Shown here piece after piece: positions 45,369-57,297 of a DNA stretch of 64,000 nt (positions within the stretch are counted from its first letter, which is position 1; each line of letters opens with the position of its first letter). The stretch covers positions 1,364,001-1,428,000 of the forward strand of contig NC_037090.1 of assembly GCF_002994745.2 (NCBI RefSeq). The letters are read 5' to 3'. A model generated the notes under the pieces. That model searched no databases and was not told the DNA's origin. It worked only from the letters and a program-made list of their open reading frames with translations. This stretch comes from Rosa chinensis. Taxonomy: Eukaryota; Streptophyta; Magnoliopsida; Rosales; Rosaceae. The position numbers and the translations under genes were made by a program.

Positions 45369-47046
45369 TGATAGAAGCATTTTAATGCGGTATTTTAATA
45401 GTTAATTCCTCACATTTTGCTTAGTTAATTCCTTAACGAATCGATTTTTAACTCAATTTCTATTTTCTTAGGTACATTGGAGTAAATGATGGTGAAATGA
45501 GCATTATGTCCACACTTACCTACAAATGGTGGAGATAAAATTGAAGTAAATGAGTAGGAAATCCATCATCATCATCACCCAAAAACATTCCATGTTTTAG
45601 GGTGTAATCATCATGTTTTCTCCATCATTTCTCACACTAATCCACCAACATCATCACCCAAAAACATTCCATGTTTTAGGGTGTAATCATCATGTTTTCT
45701 CCATCATTACTCACACTAATTTACTCCATCTTTTCCAATTTCACTCTTCTTTCTCTTCCCTATATAAACACATTCTCCTCTCATTCTAAAACATATTCCT
45801 TCATCCATTTCATCTCCTTGTCTCACCATTTCCTCTCCATTTTCCTTAGTCACCATTTTCCCACACCAATTCCTTCATCCATTCCATCTTCTTTGTCTCT
45901 CCATTTCCTTTCCATTTTCTCTCCATCCTCTAGTGCATTCAACATTTCAAGCAAGGCCAAGGGAGAAGAAGAATTGCCGTGAGCATCATCCTCCATCACC
46001 ATCCTTGAAGCTTGCTTTCGAGATTCAAGAGACCACATCCTCAATTCGTTCATCTCATCTCCATCTCACGGTGTAATCCGATTCTCCTTTGTAACCTTTG
46101 CTTTGATTTCGTTGGTTTTGTTCTAGTTGACATATGTGTTTGAATGAATATTAATTTCTGGAATTTTATGATTAATTGAGAATTTTTAGATTCATATAAT
46201 TGTGATTCTAAGTTGCTTATGTGAGTTTGTTCGATTAAATTTGCTTTACAGAAAACTTTTATATGTTTATCTTATTTGGGTCGACACTTATAGGATTTGC
46301 ATGTAATTGGTGCTAGGTTTAAGAACATGAAATCGACTTTTCGTTTTGTGTAACTTGAATCAAAAGTAGTAAAGGTTCTGGACAAGAATCGAATTTAATT
46401 GAAGAGGATTGCAATTAGGTGGACTTTTCCATAACTAAGTTGTACACTTGAGTTGATAGCCTTTCTCTATGTCTAATGCATTAAACATGTCATGATTGAC
46501 TAGCTTTCTAGGGCTTGATTGCATGTTTGATAGGATTAATCTAGGTGCTTTCGCTTAGGTTAATTAGCATTGAAAAGTAAAATATGGGAAATCATTTGCT
46601 TTCGAATGTTTCACATGATCAACTCCTCTCTCATGACTTAGATGAACAATATTAGGGTTTGAATCAATTTTAATCATATGTTTCGGTTTTTGATCTTTGT
46701 TCTCTCACTCTATTTTATTTTTATGTTTTTGCATTTTAATTATTTTATTAACTTAGTTTTATTTTCGAAAATCCAAAAACAAAATCCCCCCTTATTTTTG
46801 TTCACTTGTATATATTTATTCTTTATTTTATTTTTGTAAATAATACTTTATTATTTTAATTCTTTATTTGTTTATACAATTGTATATATTTATATTCTTT
46901 ATTTTATTTCTATAAATAATACTTTTCTTTATTTGTTACACAATTACAGGTGTACCCTCAATCCCCGGATAGAACGATCCCTATTTGCTTATACTACTAA
47001 CGATATTTTCAGGGTTAAATTGTGCGCGTGCTTTCAGGCGCATCAA

Positions 47047-47296
47047 TAATCCATGAGTGGACCATGTCATTGCATCGAGACCATGTATCATAATTATCTG
47101 GATGAGTTTCTGCCGAAGGAGGCTTGATAGTGCCATTAACAAAGCCTAACTTATTCTTGGCATTTAGAGCGATAGTCATTGCTCGCAACCAAGTTGGATA
47201 ATTATCTCCATTCAGTGGTTTGGAAATTAAAACCAAACCTGGATGATCTGAATGGTGGAGGAAGTAGGGGTTAGAGAGTTTTTGTTCGTCTGCCAT
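47047..47296 (-). pseudogene. N-terminal gag of the same Copia element
   Basis: It begins MADEQKLSNPY at 47296 and contains PGLVLISKPLNGDNYPTW, the Copia gag N-terminal domain. It reads to NDMVHSWII, where the nested element begins. Reading across the insertion, WII connects to NSIAPEISD at 38688, which proves the two parts were one gene. Confidence 0.9.
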
Positions 47297-47579
47297 GATG
47301 AGTGGTTGTCTTCCAGAGATTGAAGAAGGGCGCTACTGTACGAGAGGATAGAGCACAGCTGTGAGAGAGAGAGAGAGACATGATTTTAGTCCTGCTCTGA
47401 TACCATGAAAAGAGGACAGTTTGGCTGGAATAGTTATACAAGGAGAGACCTACTTTACAAGGCAACTGTTCCTACAAGTCAGCTACAATCAAGGAGTACA
47501 GAATATACACGAGATTACAAATATAAATAGATTACAACATTCCAATTATAGAAGATACGAACTGATTACTTTCCTAACA

Positions 47580-48131
47580 ATTACATATGATGAAATTGTC
47601 AGATGTGGTTTGAATGTTGTCAAACATCTGATTAACCTGTGCTACCAAGACATACACAGTGAACTTGATGATCATGGAGAGCAAGTTCTGCTTCCCTGTG
47701 CAAATGAATTGTTGTTTTATAAGTCTTCTTGTCCCAAAGTGCCTTGGGATATTTTACATAGTATTTGTTTGTCTTTGCAGGAATAGACTAGCTAGGAAAT
47801 TTCAAATTCATTAGCAATCCCAAAAAAAGTGACTACATACTAAGAGCATTACCAACATTATAGAAGGGAATCAGCACATTGGTCGAGCTCTTGCATTAAG
47901 CGAATCTTTTAAGTAGGAAATTTTGTGGCTTGCATATGCAATACAACAAGTAGCGGTCACAATGGGAAGGCACCAGTTAAATAGTTGTCTGCTCGGAATC
48001 AAGAACGCCTCGGCCTCTATTTATTTTTCAATTTTTTGCTATGTAATTTACTAAAATTTGTAAGTTATCACTTGTTTTAGTGGTTTCATTTTTTCAGAAG
48101 TTTGATGCTTCATTTGTAAAATTGTTTAGTG
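47580..48131 (+). pseudogene. PP2A B'' 3' UTR, copy 2 continued
   Basis: Matches 3116-3690 downstream of the intact gene, including the tttgcag|gaataga acceptor. It joins 34272 once the Copia element is removed. Confidence 0.88.
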
Positions 48132-48161
48132 GATACGTAAAACTCTTCATTCTTTCATGCA

Positions 48162-50155
48162 ATGTGTCGTATACGTAAAACTCAATCATCGATCAATCTT
48201 ATTAAGGATGGTTCATGGGTATTGGAGGATCCTATTGCAATTCAAACTCACATTCTGGATTATTATATGAATCTCTTTACTTCTCAAGGTGATGGTTACT
48301 CTACAGACCTTATTTCCAGAGTGATTCCTTCCATGGTTACGGAAGAAGAGAATGCTAGCCTTACTGCTATTCCTTCCTCAGACGAGATTTACATGGCAGT
48401 TAAGGCTATAGATCATGCTAGTGCCCCAGGTCTAGATGGCTGTAATGATTATTTTTTTGTCTCTTGTTGGGACATTGTGGGTGAGGATGTTTGTGGAGCA
48501 GTGCGTCACTTTTTTCTGTTTGGTCACCTTCCTTCATCTTTTAATTCAAGCTTGATAATTTTAATTCCTAAGGTGGAGCATGCTGATTATGTTACACAGT
48601 ATCGACCTATTGCTCTTGCTAATTTTGTCTTCAAGATTATTCCAAAAATTCTATCTATTCGTTTAGCTTCTATTGCTTCAAGAATAATCTCTCCCCAACA
48701 ACATGCTTTTGTGCCGGGCCGTAATATTACGGATTGCATCCTAGAAACTTCTGAATGTTTCAATTTATTGGATAATAAGTGTTATGGTGGTAATGTGGCG
48801 ATCAAGGTTGATATTACAAAGGCATTTGACACTCTTTCTTGGGACTTTTTGCTCCAAGTTCTTCAGGCTTTTGGCTTTAATCATATTTTTGTTAAATGGA
48901 TTCGTGCTCTCCTTCATTCAGCAAAGCTATCTATTTTGGTGAATGGGAGATCAACGGGTTATTTTTCTAGTAGTAGAGGAGTACGATAGGGTGATCCGTT
49001 ATCCCCTCTTCTTTTTTGCATAGCTGAGGAGGTTTTAAGTAGGGGTATTGCGGCTCTCATGCATGCGGGTCAGTTATCTCCTATTTCTTCTCCGAGAGGT
49101 ACTAGGGCTCCCTCTCATGTTCTTTTTGCAGATGATGTAATTGTGTTTTGCAGGGGGGATAGGAGGAACTTAAAGGTGATTATGGATTATGGATGTTTTT
49201 AGGAGCTAATTGGGGTCAGGTTATTAATAAGGTCAAGTCTAGTGTCTTTATCAGCAAGCACATTCAACGTAAGCACCATGACATTGTTTCTTTCTTGGGT
49301 ATTCCAATGGGCACAACGCCTTTTACTTACTTGGGAGTTCCAATCTTTTGTGGTCAACCTAGAGCTTCTCACTTTCAGTCTATTGTGGACAAGATTCGGG
49401 TTCGGTTCTCTAGTTGGATGGGTTCTCTTCTTTCAATGGCCGGTCGGCTACAATTAATAAAGGCAGTAATTTACAACATGTTGGTCTACAACTTTCAGGT
49501 ATATGTGTGGCCTATTTCTTTACTTCGGCGATTGGAGGTTTGGTGTAGGAATTTTTTATGGTCGGGTTCCATAGATTCACGTGGGGTTCCTTTAGTAGCT
49601 TGGAAGAATTGTTGTTTGCCAATGGACGAAGGAGGTTTGGGTCTTAAACAATTAGTGGTTCTTAATCGCTCTTTACTTCTTAAAAAGGCCTGGGATATTT
49701 TTTCATTAGGTTATGAGGGTTGTTCCTTTCTCCGAGATCGTTTTTGGAGGAATGGAGTGGTTCGAAGATCCTATGCTATATCATCAATTTGGCCTGGAGT
49801 TAAGCGTTTTTGGCCTCAAATTATAGAGGACAACAAGTGGTTAATTGGGAATGGTGCATCAATCTCTTTTTGGCAGGATAACTTTGCTAGGCAGCCATTA
49901 TTGGAGCTTTTTGGACCAAGGGCTGTGCATATGGATGGTTTTGTTTATGATTTCATAGAGGATGGTGGTTGGGTTTTTCCACATCTGTTTCTTCTTCACT
50001 TTCGAGCGTTATGTGCTTTCCTTCAAGAAAATGTTCCAATATCTATTCATTCTCAAGAAAAAGATAAGTTGGTTTGGACTCATTCTTCTTTGGAGATTCT
50101 TACTGCTCGAGATGCCTATTTATTTTTGCGACCTGCAGTTCCTAAAGTCGATTAG
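48162..50155 (+). pseudogene. LINE reverse transcriptase, broken frame
   Basis: L1-clade RT. The first frame (48162-48989) holds SAPGLDGCNDYFF, LIPKVEHADYVTQYRPI, QHAFVPGRNITDCIL and KVDITKAFDTLSWDF. A TAG at 48987 (where Q would be expected before GDPLSPLLF) ends it. The catalytic box reads FADDVIVF at about 49128. After a further frame shift, 49193-50155 carries the post-RT region with FLGIPMGTTPFTYLGVPI. At least two lesions make it inactive. Confidence 0.92.
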
Positions 50156-50538
50156 GGTAAACTAATTTGGTCTAACTTTCTTCCTCCACGCATGTCTCTC
50201 TTGGATTGGAAAGTTTTGAAAGGTCGTGTTATATCTGATGACTTCCTTAAAAAATGTGGTATCTCTCTTGCTTCAAGGTGTGGGCTTTGTTGTCTTCATA
50301 GGGAGTCTATTGACCATATTTTTCTTCGTTGTTCATTTTCAACACTATTATGGTAGCGTTTGGAGGGGTTGTTTCAGTTGGGTGCACTCCAGGACTCTTT
50401 ATTGGGTAGGTTTCAGCAAGGATTGGCACAAGGTCGTAGTGCTCAATTGCATGAACTTTGGGTTGCTGCTTTCGTTGCAAGCCTTTGGTGTATTTGGAAT
50501 TTGAGAAACAGGGTCAAATTTAAGGGGAAGCTATTGAT

Positions 50539-51201
50539 GTGGCGAAGGCTCATAAGTGGATTAATGGGCAAATTATATACTCTAGCATGTTGGCCTTTGG
50601 CACTATGTATAATAGTGTGCATGAGCTTACTATTTTGAAGAGTTTACGGGTCTCTTGCAAGCCTAGACGTGCTCCACGAATTGTTGAGGTAAATTGGTTT
50701 CCTCCTTTAATTGGCTGGGTTAAAATTAACACTGATGGAGCTTGGAGAAGTGCATCCTGTCAAGCTGGGTTTGGTGGCGTATTTCGGGATTATCAAGGTA
50801 CTTTTCTTGGTGCTTTTTCCTCTAGTTTTGATATTCCAAGTTCTGTGGCAGCAGAAGTAATGGCGGTGATTAAAGCAATTGAGTTAGCTTGGGTTCGTGA
50901 TTGGAAACATGTGTGGTTAGAAGTAGATTCTTCTTTGATTCTTAATTTACTCAAATCTCCTCAACTGGTGTCTTGGCAATTGCGAGTTCAGTGGGGTAAT
51001 TGTTTGCACCGTATCTCTCAAATGCATTTTCGCTCCTCACACATTTTTGGGAAGGAAACCAAGTTGCAGATGCTTTTGCAAATTTTGGCCTTTCTTCGGC
51101 AGGTTTGGTTTGGTGGGATTTTCCTCCAGATTTTGTTTCATATTTATGTAATAGAGATTATTTGGGTCTTCTCAATTTTCGTTTTCATTAGTTGGGGTTA
51201 G
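50539..51201 (+). pseudogene. LINE RNase H domain
   Basis: Plant L1 elements often carry a C-terminal RNase H. Here WVKINTDGAW, GFGGVFRDYQG, AAEVMAVIKAIELAW and VWLEVDSS mark the domain, with the catalytic Asp (NTDGA), Glu (AAE) and Asp (EVDS) present. The final part shifts frame: 51000-51191 in another frame reads HFWEGNQVADAFANFG, the family's last catalytic region. Confidence 0.88.
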
Positions 51202-51350
51202 AGTTAGCTTCGATTTCCGTTTATTTTTGTGGGGTAAGGCTTTACATCCCCCCCCCCCCCCTTATGTAATTCTTTTTCTTTCTTTTGAAATAAAGGGGAG
51301 GTGGAGAGCATTGTTGCTCTTCTATCTTCAATCTTAATCAAAAAAGACGT

Positions 51351-51480
51351 TCTTCATGAAACAATGTTTTATTGGATATTAATTGAACTTCATTTGATAC
51401 TTTTCATTTACTCTATTTGCCAGATACCTTTGATAGTTTAAACTATGATATGTAAAATACTCTGTAGTTTAAACTATGAT
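51351..51480 (+). pseudogene. PP2A B'' downstream flank, copy 2 end
   Basis: Matches 3705-3800 (acaatgttttattggatatt.., ctctatttgccagata). This ends the second duplicated unit. Confidence 0.75.
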
Positions 51481-52235
51481 TGATCTGTAGGATGAGTTCG
51501 AGTGCAAAGTAGTGTAAACTATGATGTTTAAAATTTCTAACAAAATGGAAAATGCATAACATTAAGATAAAATTTTGAAATGATTGTTGATTTTTTTTGA
51601 AGAAAATACTTTTTTTACTGATGGACGTTCAAAACCGGACGGTGAACATCCTCCTGCAGTTAGCAGTGCAATTGTTATCGACCAAAATGGATCGGTTATG
51701 TAATTGAAGTTTTAGTATTTAATTGTGTTAATTTTCTTTATGAAAAAAGAAAGAAAAGGAAAAAATACAATAAACAAAATTTGGAATGTTCATTAAGAAA
51801 TTAATGTGATTACGCCACTTTCTCCTCATTCCTGCCTTACGCCCAACAGGCCTTCCTAGTCGGACTCGACTCCAAATTTTTTAAAAAGATTGGACTATCC
51901 AATTCCGTTCTGGTTGTGACCCATATTCATGGGATTTGTTCTTACGAGTCCAATTGCTGTTATTCGAGTTTTTAACACCTTCGGTCGCTTTCGATCTCTT
52001 GGTAGGTGACTCATCTCTCCTACATAGTCATTTTTCCTGTTACGGTTATATTTACAATGTCCACCGCTCAAATAACCTTCGTAGTGCATTCTTCGATATC
52101 TTTTCACATATGGTCTGGTTCTTGTTACCTTTTAATTTCAATGAGGCTTTGCATCTTGTTATAGTATTTTGCTTTATTCCATTTCTGATTTTTTTTATAT
52201 ATTGGAAATGGAATTTCATTTAGTTAAGTTTAGTA
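51481..52235. other. no gene recognised
   Basis: AT-rich. It contains a short match (51478-51506) to the captured exon start at 7015-7045. Several open stretches have no recognisable domain. Confidence 0.35.
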
Positions 52236-52243
52236 TTTATAAA

Positions 52244-52760
52244 AGGTGGTGCTATTCACACACCCCTCTATTTTTCTTTTTTGTACCTACAAATTTCTCA
52301 AATTTCAAACTGCATTTGAAAATGGCTTATTGCCAATCTATAAGAGACGAGAAACTCTAGTAAGCTAGGTGCAATATTGGAACCCGAGACTACAAGGGAA
52401 TAAAGCATGCGTCTTACCCGTCCTACTTGTATGAGGACAAACTTTGCAATTTAGATTTAGTTGGATGAACGTAATTACCTGCGAAACGTATTCCTCGTCT
52501 AATAATACAGGTCATTCCACTTAATGAACGTATTATTTTTTACTTCATTTAGAGGTAAAAGAAAATTGATTTATTGCATAATGATGTTTGATTCATGATT
52601 GACTTGCCAAACAGATAAAACACAAAAGAAAAAAGAAAAAGAAATAGAAGTATAAGGGAGCTATAGTTAGGCTAATTTGTAAAAAAGATTTGAATTAAAA
52701 TATTAGAAAAATAGAGAAGGTGTGAAAATAAAGTAAATGAGTGTGTGAATAGAACCACCC
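52244..52760. mobile_element. MITE with GGTGGT-CTATTCACACAC ends (517 bp)
   Basis: Inverted ends AGGTGGTGCTATTCACACA and GGGTGGTTCTATTCACACA. tttataaa is duplicated at 52236-52243 and 52761-52768 (a ninth base mismatches). Ends and duplication size fit a Mutator-derived MITE. No coding capacity. Confidence 0.85.
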
Positions 52761-52941
52761 TTTATAAATTACTGTTGATTTATTTAAATTATGTAAAACA
52801 AAAAAGGCAACTTCGGAAGAGTATACATACCCTCAAAACCAAATAGATTGTTGTTAGTTGGTGATGAGCCCAAGCTCATTTCGGAAACACTATATAAACT
52901 TATTTCACTGTTACTCTCACAAAACCCAAGCACTTTCTGCA

Positions 52942-55900
52942 ATGTCCGACGAGGAGATCCCCTACGCGGCTTCCGGTACTTCCATGGACCTCCGGTGACG
53001 GTGTAAACTTCACTCGTCAGACTCTCTCTCTCTCTCTCTCTCTCACTCTCTCTCTCTCTCTCTCTCATATCAAATTTCTTCTCATCTTTATCTTTTTTTT
53101 CAGTTTCGAACCAGACGCTGATCTCGGTCCGCTGTTCTTGATCACTGGGTAAGCTTCACACCAAATATGTTGTTTGTGTCGAATTTGAGGCTTTAACCTA
53201 GGTTCAGATTTTCCGAACTATGTTTGACTTGTATGTTCCGGATATGTTAGAAGATTCGGTTTAGGATTATGTTTCAAATATGTTAGAAGCTTCAGTTTAG
53301 GATTGTGTTTGTTGAAACGGTTTTCGTTTAGTTAAATTAATAAGTGCGGAATGATAGGGATTAGTCAATAAACTCATTTTTTTAGTAATAAACAAGTTTC
53401 GATGTGATTTTTCTATTCAGAATTAAACAACATATGTCTATTTCACAGTTTGTTTGTTGTTTTTTTTTTAACTACATTTTGGACTGTTTGTTGTTGGATG
53501 CATCATCTTCCCTTCCTCCTTTGTTCAAATCGGTGGGAATTCATTTTTGTTTTTTCTCCTAATTTAAACAAACTCATAACTAATTCACTTCTGTGTTTTC
53601 CAGGGACAAAAATTGTGAATAGTTTGATGCTAAGCAGTAAGCCTTAAATTTTACGTATTCTTTGTTAGCTTCCTCTATAATATGTTCATTGAAGTGTAAC
53701 TTGACAAAGTCTTATTCTTAGAAAACTTAACCTTTGGTTTAGAAAAATTAGTCTTGTGTTTTAGATCACTGTTTATATTTCTTTGAGTTATTGAGCACAA
53801 CAGTATCAGAATAAGATCCGACATTGAACACATTTGCAAAGAGATTCTTCTATGCTAACTGTTTCCGGATCTGTTAGAAGCTTCGGTTTAGGATTTTTTT
53901 TTTGGATGAAAGAATTTTAACTCGTTCTAGTTTGTTTTCCTTTTTCTTTTTCTTTTTTTTACTACATTTTGGACCGTTTGTTGCCGGATGCATCATCTTG
54001 CCTTCATCCTTTGTTCGAATTGGTAGAAATTCATTTTTGTTTTGGCTCCTAATTTAAACAAACTCATTACTAATTCACTTTTGTGTTTTACAGGGACAAA
54101 AATCGTGAAGAGTCTGCCAAAAAAGAGTTCGATGCTAAGCAGTAAGCCTTAAATTTTATGTATTCTTTGTTAGCTTCCTCTATAATATGTTCATTGAAGT
54201 GTAACTTAACAAAGTCTTGTTCTTAGAAAAATTAGTCTTGTGTTTTAGATCACTGTTTATGTGTCTTTGAGTTATTGAGCACAATAGTATCAGAATAAGA
54301 TCCGACATTAAACACATTTGCAAAGAGATTCTTCTATTCTAACTGTTTCCGGATCTGTTAGAAGCTTCGGTTTAGGATTATTTTTTTTTTATAAAAGAAT
54401 TTTAACTCGTTCTAATTTATTTTCCTTTTTCTTTTTCTTTTTTTTTTAATACATTTTGGACCGTTTGTTGCCGGATGCATCATCTTGCCTTCATCCTTTG
54501 TTAGAATTGGTGGAAATTCATTTTTGTTTTGGCTCCTAATTTAAACAAACTCATTACTAATTCACTTTTGTGTTTCATAGGGACAAAAATCGTGAAGAGT
54601 TTGCAAAAAAAGAGTTCGATTCTAAGCAGTAAGCCTTAAATTTTACGTATTCTTTGTTAGCTTCCTCTATAATATGTTCATTGAAGTGTAACTTGACAGA
54701 GTCTTGTTCTTAGAAAACTTAACCTTAGGTTCAAAAAAATTAGTCTTGTGTTTTAGATCATTGTTTATGTTTCTTTGAGTTATTGAGCACAATAGTATCA
54801 GAATAAGATCCGACATTAAACACATTTGCAAAGAGATTCTTCTATGCTAACTGTTCAGATGGTTCCACTTGCTGAATGGGAGGTTTACCAGGGATTTTGA
54901 GGCCAAGCTTAGTGTCATAGACTGAGAGAGTCCTTTCTGAGAAGTCTCCTGTTAAACACATTTGCAAAGAGATTCTTCTATGCTAACTGTTCAGATGGTT
55001 CCACTTGCTGAATGGGAGGTTTACCAGGGATTTTGAGGCCAAGCTTAGTGTCATAGACTGAGAGAGTTCTTTCTGAGAAGTCTCCTGTTGCACTTGCCTC
55101 AATAATTTCAGTATTTCACAATCTTAGTGATAAAGTAATTTGGGGTTCACATCCAAAACCAATTGGCATTAGATGGAGTGGCCCAAACCCTTATAAATTC
55201 ATAAGCAAGGTCCTATTTTTCCCATGTGGGACGTATATATTTTCACCATGCCCCCGCACGTGTGGCAAATTTTCAAGCCATACACGTGGACAACCTTGGG
55301 TGACGTGGAGCCCGTGTAGCCGTGAGGCATGCACACGTGGGATAACCTGGCTCTGATACCATGATAAAGTAACATTCAAAACCAATTCGCAATGGATGGA
55401 GTGGCCCAAACCCTTATAAACTCATAAGCAAAGTCTCATTTTTCTCATGTGGGATGTATATATTCTCAACACTTAGGAGTATTGTCAGTAAGGTCTAAGG
55501 TCTGGAGTTAGGGTAAATTGTCCATCGTCTCAGCAAAGGGGTAAACCTTTGACCAGATTTATTCCCCGCATAGCATTTTAATTCTTCTTTTTACTTCTAT
55601 AGTTCTATAAGACATTCATCGAAGGCCAGCCTTACCTCCTGATTGATGTTTTTATTCATAGGATTGAACTAGAACTTAAAGTAGCTAGTTGAAACGTGAA
55701 CTTTAATTTGTGCATGTTCTTAGGTTATGATCATGTTTAATTTATCCTCCATTCATGAAGTCCTACATTAAGCATTAATATAAGTTAAAGAATTTCTGGT
55801 ACCCGCACTTGTTAGCATTCCAAAAGATCGACATTGTAACTAGAGACAGGGGAATGTACCTTCCCCAACATGGGAATGTACAGTAACATCTTGTTCACAT

Positions 55901-56412
55901 GTCGTATCACATGAGCAGCCAGGTAATAGCAGAAGTAGGGCGGCGGAATGAATAAACATATCAGACACTGGAACTTGGTGGAGAGAGATAAGTAAATCTT
56001 GAATGGTTGGCTGACTCGGCTCCGATTGTACTGGGTTTCCAAGTTCCAAAAGTCCTGTCACTCTTAAACTCAAGCATCTTTTTCGTTCATAACTTTTTTT
56101 ATTAAGTTGCTTCAATTGGTTGATTTCGGATATTTTTCTTTTTATTGAGAATGGATCTTGGAAGCATATAAATTATAATAGTTTAGATAATGAACAAATA
56201 AAAGGACCAATTACATATTCATTGTTGTCATTGACTTATGGTTAAGATAGAACCATATAATGTTTTCTAGAAATCAATTGTTATTTTTATGTAATTTCTA
56301 TTTGTGCCAAGATCAATGATCAAGTAAGTGGAATTGCAGGTATGGAGATGCCATGTCTGGTGCCAAGGAGGCGAATCCTAATTTTCTTAAAGACGGTGTG
56401 CAAGAGAAGTAA
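52942..56412 (+). CDS. small unrecognised gene with a tandemly triplicated exon
   Basis: Exons joinable in one frame: 52942-52994 (MSDEEIPYAASGTSMDL), 53104-53148 (FEPDADLGPLFLIT), 54094-54141 and 54581-54628 (each DKN-REE-x-AKKEFD-x-KQ), and 56340-56412 (YGDAMSGAKEANPNFL.., TAA), giving 88 aa. All borders are GT-AG. A third copy of the 48-nt exon at 53604-53636 has lost 15 nt and has a TAG in frame, so it must be skipped. Exon copies are ~488 bp apart, within a tandem repeat that includes intron. The protein is hydrophilic and charged, without a membrane segment. I do not recognise it. Which copies are spliced in cannot be seen from DNA. Confidence 0.6.
53019..53066. repeat. (CT)n microsatellite
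   Basis: Interrupted CT repeat in intron 1 of the small gene. Confidence 0.9.
53440..54880. repeat. three tandem copies of a ~488-bp unit
   Basis: Each unit runs from ctacattttgga..tttgttg through the 48-nt exon to ttgcaaagagattcttctatg. The second and third copies are more alike than the first. Confidence 0.88.
54825..55088. repeat. ~130-bp tandem duplication
   Basis: ttaaacacatttgcaaagag through gagaagtctcctg occurs twice in a row with one visible base change (agtcctttc/agttctttc), so it is recent. Confidence 0.9.
55128..55471 (-). mobile_element. TRIM (miniature LTR retrotransposon, 344 bp)
   Basis: LTRs 55128-55248 and 55362-55471, exact target duplication CTTAG (55123-55127, 55472-55476), and primer-binding site TGGTATCAGAGCC (rc of 55349-55361). 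Its interior is only ~113 bp and has no ORF. It lies in the last intron of the small gene. Confidence 0.93.
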
Positions 56413-56780
56413 TTAAGTATCGTATCACAAGAATTCCGTTTTCTCTAAATTTTAGGATTGTTTGGTGGATTTGATGCACACATGATAGTAAAACCTTTAA
56501 AATGATTTCAGTTTGGTGGATTTCAATTTTAAAATGACTTTTATCTTTATTTGGCCCAAGTGATTTAACAAAAATGGGTATGAATACCATCTAATTTCTG
56601 TGGTTCTAAATTAATTTTTCTCTTTACCTACAAATTCGCCCTAATGTGTTGATGTGAAGTTTTAGATTTGGATTTCAGTTTTAAAATGATTTTTATCTTT
56701 ATTTGGCCCAAGTGTTCATGTGATTTTTATTTGTACTTTGTAGAAATCTTAGAAAAGAAGATTTTGCTCCTGGTGATTTT
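56413..56780. other. 3' flank of the small gene
   Basis: It contains two copies of tttcaattttaaaatgactttt..tttggcccaagtg (about 56520 and 56680). Nothing coding recognised. Confidence 0.4.
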
Positions 56781-56782
56781 AC

Positions 56783-57012
56783 TTCAAGCATGTGCTGACT
56801 TTATTAGAGATGATATATCAATCAACGTCCAATCTGGTTTACGCCAACTTTTCAGTTGTGAACGACTTCTTCTATTTGGTTGTAATTTTTTTTTTTCTAG
56901 TTTTTTTTTATGTCAATTTGATGTTTCCGACATCTCTTTGTAGTTTTTTTTTTTGTTAAACTTACAACCCCCTCGTGTGGTAATTGATGTCTCTTTTGTA
57001 TAATGAACTACT
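56783..57012 (+). pseudogene. DUF295 3' fragment, copy 3
   Basis: Matches 29040-29256 and 30135-30170 around the F-box/DUF295 stop codon. It lacks the 863-bp transposon found there, so it serves as the empty site. Confidence 0.82.
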
Positions 57013-57292
57013 TGTTGTAAAACAATAGTAAAAGAATTTGAGAGAGGGAGAGTTTAGACACCAAGAATGAAGTATGAGAAATGGAGTGATTCTATTCATC
57101 TCACAATGAGGTTTATATAGGAGTACTTCAGGTTTACAAAAGGTAACTATTTAACGATTACATCAATCACTCGTCTGATTACAATCAATCAATCGCTAAT
57201 TATATTATGTTAATCACCAATCAATCTTAATTGGCGTATATCATGCAACACAAATTGCTATTACATGAATAGCCACATTAATATTTACAACA
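57013..57292 (-). mobile_element. solo LTR (280 bp)
   Basis: Ends TGTTGTAAA and TTTACAACA, with exact target duplication CTACT (57008-57012, 57293-57297). The minus strand has a CTATATAAACC TATA box. No internal sequence, so LTR-LTR recombination removed the rest. Confidence 0.9.
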
Positions 57293-57297
57293 CTACT

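Larger units (their letters stand above)
38689..47045 (+). mobile_element. non-autonomous gypsy-like LTR element carrying a WUS-like gene (8357 bp)
   Basis: LTRs 38689-40363 (1675 bp) and 45369-47045 (1677 bp) appear identical apart from two homopolymer length changes. The target duplication ATAAT is at 38684-38688 and 47046-47050. A tRNA-Asp primer-binding site TGGCGCCGTTGCCGGGGA (40369-40386) follows the 5' LTR, as in Athila/Tat-like gypsy elements. A gtgtgggg purine tract (45356-45363) precedes the 3' LTR. The ~5-kb interior has no gag, protease, RT or integrase. It holds a leader, a minus-strand homeobox gene, a + strand ORF and A-rich non-coding DNA. It must have moved with proteins from another element. 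Confidence 0.95.
34273..47579 (-). mobile_element. Ty1/Copia retrotransposon, host of a nested LTR element
   Basis: LTRs lie at 34273-34472 (200 bp) and 47406-47579 (174 bp, lacking an internal 26 bp). The target duplication ATTAC is at 34268-34272 and 47580-47584. A primer-binding site TGGTATCAGAGC (rc of 47394-47405) adjoins the 5' LTR, and a purine tract (rc of cgccccctcaa at 34473) the 3' LTR. Without the nested element it is about 4.95 kb. The first LTR base pair is CG instead of TG at 34273, a point change. LTR divergence makes it older than the element at 12990. Confidence 0.95.
48132..51350 (+). mobile_element. 5'-truncated L1-type LINE
   Basis: It interrupts the duplicated PP2A flank (gtttagtgg | ...acaatgttttattgg). 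Reverse transcriptase and RNase H regions are present, there is no endonuclease at the 5' end, and the tail is short and A-rich (aatcaaaaaag). The 3' UTR has a C-run at 51250-51263. Target duplications are unclear. One strand of evidence is the abrupt return of PP2A flank sequence at about 51355. Confidence 0.88.
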
